The notes under the pieces were generated by a model. That model was not told the DNA's origin. It worked only from the letters and a program-made list of their open reading frames with translations, and did no database searches. The position numbers were made by a program, and so were the translations under genes. A DNA stretch of 64,000 bases from Boswellia sacra (Eukaryota > Streptophyta > Magnoliopsida > Sapindales > Burseraceae), in assembly GCA_013180625.2 (NCBI GenBank), contig SNVD02004653.1, forward strand, positions 124,001 through 188,000, written 5' to 3'. Below, piece after piece: positions 22,949 through 32,937 of this stretch; position 1 is the stretch's first letter, and each line of letters opens with the position of its first letter.

Positions 22949-24183
22949 CTGCATCAACATGGCTAGAAACCTTTGCCAATGCTTCTTGGTACGTACGTGG
23001 GAGATTAACAAAGAACTCCCATGCTAAAGGGAGCTCCCCTTTGATTCCTTCGACCAAAGCTTGTATAGCATAACCATCATTAAATTGGTCTGCTTGAGCG
23101 ACCTCTTACTGGTACCTATCCACAAATGCATGAAGCGATTCATTAGAACCCTGCTTGATTGAAAGAAGATTATGTACTGGTCGACTTCTTGCCTTCATGT
23201 TGGAGAAAACTGCAAGGAAGCTCATTAAAGCTAGAGATGGATGAGGCCGGTAACCTCCTATACCATTGCTTCACTGATACTTTAAGGGTAAGAGAGAAAG
23301 TTCTACGCATTATTCCCGCTGAGACTCCCTATATCTCCATATGAGATACAAAAGAGTTTAAATGTTCTCGAGGGTCAGTCGTCCTTTGGTAAAGTTCAAG
23401 TTGTGGCATCCGAAATCTATACGGGTATCTTTCCTTAAGAATATCTTTAGTAAAAGTTGATTCTCATTGTGGACGACCATCTTCTTCTCCCCACGAGTGC
23501 TTAATCAACCCACGAGTGCTTAATCAACTTTTTCAGCTTATGAATTTTTTCATCCATGTCTTGCTTGAACTCTACATATTGATTATCTGATATTTCCTCC
23601 TTCGAGATATCCATTGGAGTAACATCTGGGCATGATCCTCACTTTTTGGTGGTAAGTTGGGGTGATTTCTTTTTTACAAAAAATTGTCCCTAGGAGCACA
23701 AATGCCATGATAAGAATGGGTTGGCTGATTAATATTACTTTCTCTTGGTCCCTGTTAGACACTTGTATGACGTTTTTTGTTTAAAGAGTGACGAAGGTCT
23801 ATTACTGCCAATTGTTGTTCAGATATGACAGGTGGAGGAGGGGGAACCATTTGGCGACTATCCCCTCACTGAACAACAGGATGGGAAAGATTTGGTTGAA
23901 TGACCCGTTGGAGAGGTAATACAGTAGTCTGGGCTACTGGGTCAGTTTGTCCACCCATATCAGTTAGGACATGAGCTATGCTCATAGCATTCCTTGAGGT
24001 ATTTCTAACAGCATTTCCAACCTGTTGAGCACTTTGTCCAAAAGCTTGGTTGAACATGGTCACCATACAGTTCATTTGTTCACCAAAGTCTTGCATGGTG
24101 TGCTCCATGGTAGTTGATCGACTTTTCTTGCCTTTCTTTGGCCTTCTAGGTAGAAGTCGGGGTTGCCTAATGTTAGGGGCCAT
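22949..24183 (-). pseudogene. Tat gag, degraded
   Basis: The first 105 codons are open (24183-23866): a basic start (MAPNIRQPRLLPRRPKKGKK), then DFGEQMNCMVTMFNQAFGQS. After several stops, retrotransposon-gag sequence returns near 23160-22950: IKQGSNESLHAFVDRYQ, QADQFNDGYAIQALVEGIKG, FFVNLPRTYQEALAKVSSHV. This fits the 'ESL..fv.Rf..a' and 'pptT..e.l..a...i.AEe' pattern of PF03732. The ATG lies about 170 bases inside the primer-site copy at 24357-24378. Confidence 0.72.
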
Positions 24184-24356
24184 CCTAGAAAATATTACTA
24201 AAGTTCTCCTGGTATTAACTATCCTTCAACGTTAGGGACAGGCTTCTACCTTGATTTCTTTATCAACCTCTTCGGAGGTTGAGTGTTGGGATGCGTGACT
24301 CATGATAGGTGTGATTATGTTTGGATGGAAGGAACAACTAAGGAGGCTTAGATTAT

Positions 24357-24378
24357 CGTTCCCACAAACGGCGCCAAC
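24357..24378 (-). promoter_or_regulatory. intact-looking primer-site copy upstream of Tat gag
   Basis: The minus strand reads GTTGGCGCCGTTTGTGGGAA, a TGGCGCC-type primer site seen in many Ty3/gypsy elements. It adjoins the internal LTR-like module (24379-24633), not the outer LTR. The outer LTR has its own mutated version at 24634-24651. Confidence 0.65.
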
Positions 24379-24633
24379 TGTTAATACATGAATTTTACCG
24401 GACTTTGCGTCTTCATGAGGTATTATCCGCTTTGGGCCAAAGTTTACATAGTTTTGTCTTGAAAAGGACCCTTGTTGGAGAAGGGGAATAGCCCCTGCTC
24501 TTATAAGCTACAAGCCAATATAGTACACAAGAGATGTGGGACAAAGTCACCACCCGTGATTGGACCCAGCGTCAATAGGCCCCCCAGTGGGTTAGGTTAT
24601 GGCACGGTGGGATGGGATGTTGGCATGGACGTT
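24379..24633 (-). repeat. internal LTR/leader-like module (copy of 7444-7708)
   Basis: It starts TGTTAATACATGAATTTTAC and matches 7444-7708 through landmarks such as GTTTTGTCTTGAAAA, CTCTTATAAGC, GATGTGGGACAAAGTCA and GTTATGGCACG. It sits between two primer-site-like sequences. Confidence 0.65.
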
Positions 24634-24651
24634 GCCACAGACGGTGTCGAC
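24634..24651 (-). promoter_or_regulatory. degraded primer binding site of the outer Tat LTR
   Basis: The minus strand reads GTCGACACCGTCTGTGGC, beside the 5' LTR. It differs from GTTGGCGCCGTTTGTGGG mainly by transitions, consistent with decay of the same primer site. Confidence 0.55.
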
Positions 24652-25027
24652 TATTGATGCACGATTTTCGAACGAACAAAAAGCGGAATGAAGCTCCAGT
24701 AGAACGTCGGGTCTGGGGTCTGAGATCAAAGAAAACGGTCAAGGGCGTCCGCGGTGGTGCTGACAAGACCGATGCTTAAGTCAATTTTTGGCACGCCAGA
24801 ATTTTCTAAAATAATTTCCTAGAGAGAGAAGCTCTCAAAAACAAAGGAAATTTGGCGAGAGAAAGAGTTTAGAAAAATGTGCATATATTGAGCAGAAATC
24901 AAGAGGGTTTTATATAGGCATCTAAATGAGTTGTTGTGGCCCTCAATAAAGGGCCCAAATGATGGGCTTCAGTAATGGGCTTACTGTATTAGAATTAATT
25001 TAGGCCCGATTTTATACGACCATAATA
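24652..25027 (-). repeat. 5' LTR of the Tat element
   Basis: About 376 bp, direct copy of 6922-7302, beginning TATTGATGCACGATTTTC (TG mutated to TA) and followed by the target duplicate GATAC at 25028-25032. Confidence 0.87.
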
Positions 25028-25339
25028 GATACGAAACACATATAATCAAACCACCAACATATCAAATAGCATGCTCATAGCCACCAAGACAAAAAAAAGG
25101 CCATAATATACGAAATTAGTATAAAACATAAACTTACAAACTTTGGTCATTTAATAATTCCAAAATTTATACATTTTACTTACCTTAAAACCCACAACAT
25201 AAAAGGCAACCTCTACATACAAATAAAGGATAATAAAGGTAGTTAACATACTTGGAATATATCATCAAATTAAATGATATAAACTTCCAAATACAAACTT
25301 ATAGAAATTTATTCAATGATAAAGTATTTTCTTCACGAT

Positions 25340-25560
25340 ATCAATTTGATGCAACTTTTAGGCCAAGCAATAGCACTTCCTATAGCCCGATCATGTTTTG
25401 AGCTTCATCAGCTGATCTATACAGTTCAACATCATTTCTAATAGCATGAGTTATCCAAACTTTCCAACAATCCCTTTCTAAAGGCTTGTGATGTAATAGA
25501 ACTTTAGGATCTACACTATTGGTATTTAGTAAGTGCAGTACCACCATTGAATAACTTATT
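25340..25560 (-). pseudogene. Tnp1/En/Spm-like domain remnant of the CACTA element
   Basis: The minus strand gives NTNSVDPKVLLHHKPLERDC, then WKVWITHAIRNDVELYRSAD and EAQNMIG, then after a frame change IGSAIAWPKSCIKLI. This fits the plant Tnp1/En/Spm-like domain pattern (PF03017), which ends with a 'A.G..IAWP...' signature after 'eLyr..dE.qtm..'. It lies in the CACTA core outside the Tat insertion and is the only recognisable piece of CACTA coding sequence. A stop and a frameshift break it. Family assignment is from memory of the pattern. Confidence 0.6.
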
Positions 25561-25907
25561 AATATTAGCTATTTTTCTACTACAAGGACTAGTTAGACAA
25601 ATTCATTTTGTATGGTTTGTTTTTTTTTCTTTTTTTTTTGGGTGCTGGTAGTAGCATAGTAGTAGAACTCCCACCTAAACATACTTAGAAGTCGATATAG
25701 ATAAAAGAGTGGACAGGGTAGGGGCCATGTGCCCATGATGATGTTATTGCAATAAAAATTTTTAGTGGATGTAATGCAAAAGTTGAACAAATACTAATAT
25801 AAAAAAGTGATCATGTCAATAGAAAATAGGTATAATAACGTTGCAAGCCTAGCTTACAAAAATAAAAGGAAGGATGGGTCAAGCTCTTTCACCACCTTGC
25901 TTTTATC

Positions 25908-26421
25908 TAAGGGTGACAATTCGTGTCATATCGTGTCACCTATTTAATTATTCGTGTAAGACATAAAGCACGGATCTGACACGGTTATTAAACGTGTTAT
26001 CCACGTGTTATAATCGTGTCATATTTAATTCACATAATTTACTTAATTATTTAACCTACTTATACATAATATATTATATTCATTATATTTATATCAATTA
26101 AAATTATTTTTATAATATAAACCATTGTTAGTATAAAATAATATTAAAATTATTAAAATTTATTATTTTGTAAATTAATTTATTTTATAATATAAAATTT
26201 TCAATTTTATAATATATATGTTGTAAGTAGGTAATAATTTATATCATTAAATGAGCTTACATATTAAGGATAGACAAAATATGTTTAACTATTCGTGTCA
26301 TTAAACGGGTTAGCGTGTTGAACCCCCTCAACACAAATCCGAACCCATTTATTAATCGTGTATCGTGTTTATGTCGCATTCATATCGTGTTCACGTGTCA
26401 TCACCCAAATTGTCACCCCTA
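25908..26421. mobile_element. hAT-type MITE, 514 bp
   Basis: The ends are TAAGGGTGACAATT and AATTGTCACCCCTA, with a perfect 8-bp duplication CTTTTATC (25900-25907 and 26422-26429). Inside, CGTGTCATATCGTGTCA-type motifs recur near both ends. The centre is very AT-rich and non-coding. Confidence 0.92.
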
Positions 26422-26429
26422 CTTTTATC

Positions 26430-28444
26430 CACTCCTTCTAGGAAATCTTTTAGGAAATCTTTTTGTCTTATGTGTCAAACCTTGGCTATACTATACCCTC
26501 CTTAGTACAAAATTGTCAAGTTTTGGTGCTTTTTACGTTAGGATTGTTTATTAATGTACACATATCAGTTATAAAATAATATAAATTAAATGTAAACTGC
26601 AGCTTGCATGTATTTAACTACACGGTGAGGGCAACTCCTAAATAAATTAGGCTTTATGAATCTCTACTATTTTAATTAAGTTGTTTATTTAAAAAAGTTG
26701 ATAAATATAGCTTAAGTGGCTAGTTTCATTGAATTTATATTATTTTAAGTTGTTCGAATGTCAGTCCCAGTCAATTAGTTAATTAACATGTTTGTTGGGT
26801 TTGGATTTTCTGCTAGTTTGCTTGCGTTCTTAGCTTGTAACAAAGGTTTGATTGTTAATTGTATAAACAATTGTTAATTATATCCAGCCAGCAAAATAAC
26901 AAATCTTTAAAAAAATATATAATATACTTTATCTCAAATCAATGTCCTTTTTTCAAATAAAATAATAGGACAATCTTGCTTAGGTAGTTTATACAATTGA
27001 AAACTTTCCTGTACCCACTATAGCAAATGCTGATTAGGTTGGCTAGGATGTGAAAGCCCCACTAAAATTTTGAAGAATGGAATAATATTATAAAAGACAA
27101 CATGCCATGTATAAAAGACAAATTAACCATGAATAATTAACCAAACACAACTCCATATCGCATAAAAGATTGTTTATTAAAGAGTAAATATGAGTGCTTT
27201 TGCTGCTAATCAATCACTCTGTGTAGCTCCTCTGTTCCATTGTTATTGTTGAAGTGGTCATAAACTATCCATGATGATGGAGCTCTTTTTCACACGAAGG
27301 AACAATGTTCAAGAGTCAATCTTAGCACATCATTGATTAATCTGAAAATGCCTTGAAAACAAATTAAACAAATAATTGAGTGTAAATCCAAGCAAGTGTT
27401 AATTGAAGCGAAACAAATTAAAACTATAATTAGAGGAGAGAGAATAAATAAATAGAAGCTTTCCTAATATTATTAATAATTTTATGAATTACTCTTCAAA
27501 AAATCAACGAAAGATGAGTAGAAAATAAATATTTAATATTTTATTTCATGCTGCTCTGTTGAGGAAAAAAGTAAAGCGGGAGAACATATAGATTAATACT
27601 TTTTCATAACAAAGCAGAAAAGTTTGAATTTAATAATACAAAGGGAGAGAACATTATATTTAATAATGCAAGGCAAAACTTTGCTGCCAGCTGGCAAAAA
27701 AAAACTTTTAATTATTACCTATTACCCATAAAGTTTTAATGGAACATAAAAGTCTGAATGAGGCCTCAATCCTTCGTCAACAGGTTGATTGAAGAAGTGA
27801 AATAAGTTAAGGTCGAATCAAATCGTTTCAACCACTACTTAAAGATGTTAAAAAGAAACACAACCATTAATTAAACATAGCCATCAATCCATCCTCCAAA
27901 AAATTTAGCAAACACGTTTTGTACCAAAAATCAGGGGAATGAAGTAACAAAAAGTGAAACAAAGAAGATGAATTTAGTAACCAAAAGCAAAGAGAAACAG
28001 AGAAGATTGCCCCCAAATGTTACCCAGTGGTAATCACTCAGTAATTTGGATGGAAATCGTATTGATAACTCCAAAACGATGAAGAGTTAGTCTTCACAGG
28101 GGTAGGTCTTCACAGTTTGGAGGTGTTATGCATAACACCTCCAAAACTTATGTTTTTTTGTTAAGCACTTAACCCCAAAACGATGCCATTCAGAATATTA
28201 AATTACTTTTATTTAAAATAAATATTTATCTTGCTACGTTTGACCATAAAATAATATTATTTAAATAAAATTATAGTCATACTTCTTTAATTTCTTAATA
28301 TTTTTTAAATAAATAAATGAAATAACTATATTTTTAAATAATTTTAAAATTTAAATAATTTCATCTATTTTAAGTTCTTAAAGATTTTAATGTTCAAAAA
28401 ATTTAATTTTAATAATCTAAAAATTAGAATGAAAAATTAACTAA
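26430..28444. other. non-coding right arm of the CACTA element
   Basis: AT-rich sequence without a recognisable protein or RNA gene. It contains a perfect 30-base palindrome at 28116-28145 (arm TTTGGAGGTGTTATG). Confidence 0.5.
28116..28145. repeat. perfect 30-base palindrome
   Basis: TTTGGAGGTGTTATG is followed directly by its exact reverse complement, CATAACACCTCCAAA, with no spacer and an ATGCAT centre. Confidence 0.95.
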
Positions 28445-28683
28445 AAATACAAGAAGACATTTTGTAACGTGCAGGATGCGCACGTTGGTAAATCTGATAG
28501 TTTTGGCAACATGCATTTTCTCCGTGTTACTGAATGATGTTCTCCGCAACGTGCATTACTAAAACTCAAGTTGCAATCTTTTACAACACACAAAAAATGT
28601 ACGTTGCAAAAAACAATATTCAACAAAATGTTTAAGCGCGTGTTGCAAAAACCCTCTTACCATAGCCCATTTTTCTTGTAGTG
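28445..28683. repeat. right subterminal array and TIR of the large CACTA element
   Basis: Motifs such as GCAACATGCA, GCAACGTGCA, TTGCAAAA and GCGTGTTGC repeat over about 200 bases and end in the inverted terminus TTTTTCTTGTAGTG. This mirrors the left array. Confidence 0.8.
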
Positions 28684-29584
28684 CATATAGCCAACAGAAC
28701 ACTTGCAAAGGTGAAAAGATAGCACCACACAACAATCAAGAGGGTGAAAAGATTACACACTTGCACTAGCAACAAAATGAATAGGAAAAACACACACTAT
28801 ACAGTGAAGAAAACTATAAAGGCAACACGGCACAGCAAACAAAAGGGTGAAAAGACTATACTTGGCACCAAGCATGTGAAATTTCTTAGGTGAAATGAGT
28901 CAATAGTAAGACAAATATATCAAGTTGTTAATTTGAAGTTAATGGCAGGCCTTTGTCAACTCTTTCTGATAAATAGAATACACTTTGTATTATTTATTTT
29001 CATTTTTTTCTCACCATTAACTTCATTTTGCTCAGAACTATGACCATCTCCCTCTCCTTCCTGTCTTTATCTCCCTTTTTACATTATCTAATTAGTTAAT
29101 TTTCATTATTCACATATAGTGTATATGATCAATGCCACAAGGGACTAATCCCATAGTGTTGGTTTAAAGGGCAAATTAAGTTTGATGCCGAGGATGCGTG
29201 GTTAGGTGCACGGTTCTGGATTTGAGTTTGACCATTGAATTACACTCTATTATTTCCCAGGACTTGATGTTGGGTTGTGTTGGATATATCCCTATAAGAT
29301 TAGTCGAGGAGAGACCTAGGGGTGCATGGGATATCATTGAAATTAGTCGGGGAGAGACCTAGGATTTGACGTGTCAGGGAGAAACGTAAATCGAAACTCA
29401 TGGTTACCAAAAAAAAAAAAAAGAATCCCTCTTAAGACTCAAACAAATATAAATGTATACACTGGATTTCAGAATCCCTGAAAGATTTTGTTCAAAATCT
29501 CTCCCATCGCGTGGTGGGATGATTCTTTGTCGTATAACTTCATAGAATGAAACATTATATATGGAGAATCAGTATCAGAACACA
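28684..29584. repeat. host-derived duplicated segment, unit B middle part (paralogue of 51755-52920)
   Basis: Shared blocks: CTAGCAACAAAATGA (28766; 51769), CACC(T)AAGCATGTG.AATTTC.TAGGTGAAATGA (28867; 51833), TCTGATAAATA.AA.ACA (28966; 51928), and CC.GAAAGATTTTG.TCAAAA (29476; 52833) through TTCATAGA (29541; 52900). No gene is recognised. Confidence 0.6.
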
Positions 29585-29593
29585 AAAATCAAG

Positions 29594-30628
29594 GGAGAAG
29601 CCCAAAAACTCCCCTGAGGTTTAACAAAATTGTTAATCAATGACAGTCAAACTTTAAACTCACAAATTAATCATTGTTTTTAATTTGATAGAGGCTAATT
29701 TTGGTATTTGATAAAAATAGTTACAAATAACATTTCTTGAAATTCCACATAGCCACCTCAAGTTTATAGAATATCACATACCTTTCTTACCATCAATTTA
29801 TATCAAATTTTAAATTATTATATTAATAAAATTAATATATTTATGCAGTTGTCCTCTAACTTTAATATTATAAAGGGTATATTAATTTAAAAAATAGAGT
29901 ACATATTAAATAGGCATAATTTCTTAAAAAATTAATACTTGAGTATAGATATCTTTATTAATTTTTTAAAAAAATTATAGAAAAGTCCATCGGACAACCA
30001 TTCGTCATAAATTGCAAGAAGAAAACCATTTCCAGTCTTATGATTCTCATAAAAAATAATACAAAAATGCAGAAAAAATAAAATGAAACAAAATTATTAT
30101 TAATGGTATGTCTCATATAGTAAAATGAGTTTTTATCTTTATAGATTTTTCATTCAATTATTTACCAACAATAAATTAAAAGTATTTATCAAATTCTTTT
30201 AAAGTGTTTTTTGGTAAACTTTTCTAATCTTCTTTCAGGAAAAATATACTTATACTAAATTATTAATTGTTTTTATTATATTTGTTTGATATATACTCTA
30301 TTAATTCTTGAATAAGCACACCCTATTTAATATTAAAGTTAGAAAATAATTTCATTAATATATTAATTTTATTTATATACATAACAAAAAAGCTTGATAG
30401 AGATTGATGACAATGGGGAGGATTGGAGATTTTTAGAAACATAAGGTGGCTATGTGGGATTTCAAGAAACCATAAGAGTGGTTTGTGCCTCTTTCTATCA
30501 AATATCCAAATTCGCTAGATCAAATCAAGCAAAAATTAAAATCTAGAACTAACTTATTAGTTTAAAGTTTGACTGCTATTGACTAATAGTTAAGCCAAAA
30601 CTCAGGGCTGTTTGTGTACTTTTCACCA
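29594..30628. mobile_element. Mutator-like foldback MITE
   Basis: The left arm from 29594 and the reverse complement of the right arm to 30628 align over roughly 350 bases, with gaps. Landmarks: CAGTCAAACTTTAAACT (29645, inverted near 30565), TCTTGAAATTCCACATAGCCACCT (left), and GTCC.CTAACTTTAATATTA further in. Flanks AAAATCAAG (29585-29593) and ATAATCAAG (30629-30637) match at eight of nine positions, as expected for a 9-bp Mutator-type duplication. It has no coding capacity. Confidence 0.7.
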
Positions 30629-30637
30629 ATAATCAAG

Positions 30638-31120
30638 CATAAATTTCTTATAATATATGTGTGTGTATTGCTGTGACTTCTAAAGTAAGTGATTTTTTGG
30701 CGTCGACCTATTTATGACACTTTCCCACGTATATATATCTTCTACTTTTTGCTTTCGATTTGGATTTTTACAAGCCATGCCAGTGAATTGTTTTTAATGA
30801 AATGAAGTTTTTGCTTAGTTTAGTGGAAATTACACAAAGAACATGCGCCTTGGCCATCACTAACAACAGGGAATTTTTTTTTACATTTTTAATAAATAAA
30901 AATTTGCAAATTTATGAAATATTTATATATAATATATGTTATTTGATGTAAGTTTTGTATGTGAGCATGTGATCATTTGCATTCCTACCTGTATCGATTT
31001 TATTGTTTCACCTATATTTTCTTTGTAATATAATTATTTTATATTTATATAAAATCGTTCTAACAATTATAACAATAAATTCAACTTACTATTCACTCAT
31101 TTCACATAAATCAAGTAAGG
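30638..31120. repeat. host-derived duplicated segment, unit B right part (paralogue of 54150-54440)
   Basis: It shares TTATGACACTTT, CTTCTACTTTTTGCTTT-like sequence, TTTTTACAAGCCATG, CACAAAGAACATGCGCC and CATTTGCATTCCTAC-like blocks with 54165-54435 in the same order. No gene is recognised. Confidence 0.65.
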
Positions 31121-31789
31121 CCGCTTGGAATGCGACATATTTGGTCATCTTTATTTGTGTTTAGTCATGTAGTGTGTTTGGTTATCTTTATATCTTTTAA
31201 CATTCCTTGGAAGGTGGTGATAAAATTAAGATTTTGGGACTTTATTTTTCAACTTCTACTTAATTCTTCATTGTACATTGTCAGTGGCTAGCTTGTCTTC
31301 TTTGCGCCAATAATGGCATTGAAATTTTCAGACGTCAAACTCTAATGTGTTGCATGATAGTACAAGCACTAATATTACAATAGGAAAAAAAAAGAGACCA
31401 TAAAAAAAATCTTATGAAGATTTCACTCATTTCGCATAGAATGTGATCACTCCCTCTCAGGGCTCTCTCATATGGAAATGCGACAAATTTATTAAAACTT
31501 TCTTCATTGTGCGGTATCAGTAGTGGATTTTCCACCTTTATTTTGCACTCAGTTCTTGAATGGTGTCATTATTTGTGTCTTAGTGCAAAATGCTTGGTGG
31601 AAGGTAACATGTGAAAGTGATGAATCTAATGATAGAGGGATAGAAAATGATCGTCTGACAGCTGAAAATGATCCAGAAAAGGCTTTTATATTTTTTTAGG
31701 AGCTTCGAAATTCGGATATGTAGGTTTCACTCAGTAAAATAAGAAATCTTCCATCAAATGTTGTCGCCTTCATTCTTATTGGATTCTAT

Positions 31790-31792
<3 letters not shown>

Positions 31793-31830
<38 letters not shown>
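31793..31830 (+). repeat. (CT)n microsatellite followed by poly-T
   Basis: About nineteen CT units followed by about eleven T residues, inside unit C. Confidence 0.97.
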
Positions 31831-31838
<8 letters not shown>

Positions 31839-32130
31839 TTTCAGAAGCTTAAAATTTATATTTCCAAGATCAATACAGAACAATTATACGGGTGATTTAG
31901 AAACCCTAATATTCTTGCAGAATTTATAGCCGGACAATTAAAGAATAGAGTTTCTTTTTTTTTTCTCTTGTACTTCTATTCGTTAATTTTAAGCCAAAAA
32001 GCAACTCCAGGGTCAAATACTATATTACTTGGTTGGATTTTAGATTCAATGCATTAATTTATCAGCTGACAAATCGTGACGGAGATAACCTCTGTAGATT
32101 TCATTATAGTATAATTAGAACCCACGAATG

Positions 32131-32178
32131 ACAATAATAATAATAATAATGGTAGTAGTAGTAGTAATAACAATAATG
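32131..32178 (+). repeat. (AAT)n/(GTA)n trinucleotide tract
   Basis: Consecutive AAT units followed by GTA units and a mixed tail. Simple repeat. Confidence 0.9.
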
Positions 32179-32353
32179 TAATGGAGTGCATATCTTTAAA
32201 TAATCAGTTTTGTGAGTCTACCCATTTCACGTGGAGGACGGCAGAGACAACTAAGAATGCGACAAATGTGCTCCTCTTCAAACGTTTGTGTAGCTTTTTC
32301 CACGTAATTTGTAGTGGAGTAAAGTGTACGATAATAGTTTTACACCTTCGTTT

Positions 32354-32937
32354 TATTAGAAATATTTATTATAAATCTTAAGATAACATAATCAAACACT
32401 AACATATTATAGAAACAATAAAATACAAATTAAATTAACATAACAATAAATTAAATAAATGTAATAAGTAATGATATAAAGTAAGAAAATATGAGGTTTG
32501 AGCACTTAGAGGCATATAAAAGGCGTTGTCCTAAAATCAAAGAGTCTTCCTCTAGTGTGCGTAATATTGGTACTCAAGGGATCTAAGATACAACCTAATG
32601 CTCACGGCTTATCTCCTCGATAAACACAATCACCGGAAGAAAATTTCTGGTCTTCATGTGTCACGGTTGCTCAAAAACATAGAAATACTCAAAGTATATC
32701 AATGTTGTTAGAACCTTTGAGACTCCTTTATATAGTAGTCTCCTAGCTTAGGTCACTTACAAATTAAATCTCTTGTAACTCCTAAGCCATAATGTTCTTA
32801 ATAAAAACATGTACGTTACAAATAATAAGTGTTGTAACTCATGTTTTTATTATATTTGTAACTCATAAAATTAATCTCAAATTAAAATTTGTACCTCATG
32901 ATGTATAATATTTGTTTTAAATCTTTTATCTCCATCA
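32354..32937. repeat. left LTR of the LARD-like element
   Basis: About 584 bp, direct copy of 45730-46311. It ends TTTTATCTCCATCA, then interior GTCCCCCACAAAAGG begins. No clear primer site was recognised. Confidence 0.8.

Larger units (their letters stand above)
6922..25027 (-). mobile_element. Tat-lineage Ty3/gypsy retrotransposon, reverse strand, pol largely deleted
   Basis: Direct LTRs (6922-7302 and 24652-25027) are flanked by a perfect 5-bp duplication, GATAC (6917-6921 and 25028-25032). On the minus strand the order is LTR, tRNA-type primer site, gag, integrase C-terminus, an accessory ORF on the opposite strand, polypurine tract, LTR. Gag sense with an antisense PF04195-type ORF before the 3' LTR is a layout described for plant Tat elements. 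Without the nested hAT elements it is about 7.2 kb. Protease, RT, RNase H and most of integrase are missing. Confidence 0.85.
5894..28683. mobile_element. CACTA (En/Spm) transposon with nested insertions
   Basis: The left end starts CACTACAAGAAAAATGGGCT at 5894, and the right end at 28683 is its exact reverse complement. The perfect terminal inverted repeat is 24 bp. Both ends are flanked by CAT (5891-5893 and 28684-28686), the 3-bp duplication expected for plant CACTA elements. Both ends carry subterminal arrays of GCAAC/GCATTGC motifs. Without the Tat element and the hAT MITE the core is about 4.1 kb. Only a Tnp1-like fragment remains of the transposase genes, so it is non-autonomous. Confidence 0.93.
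31120..32220. repeat. host-derived duplicated segment, unit C (paralogue of unit A)
   Basis: See the landmarks listed for unit A. It includes TCTTTGCGCCAATAATGGCA at 31300, the fixed word shared by all four units. It lacks a recognisable NLR reading frame. A (CT)n run lies at 31793-31830 and an (ATA/GTA)n run at 32131-32178. Confidence 0.55.

Noticed and set aside
23159..23344. Plus-strand 61-codon frame beginning MKEDYVLVDFLPSC
   Set aside because: Shadow of the Tat gag pseudogene on the opposite strand.
31500..31700. Possible NLR exon in unit C
   Set aside because: Some acidic codons can be read (ESDESNDRGIENDRL), but no NLR motif could be placed and there is no supporting frame length.
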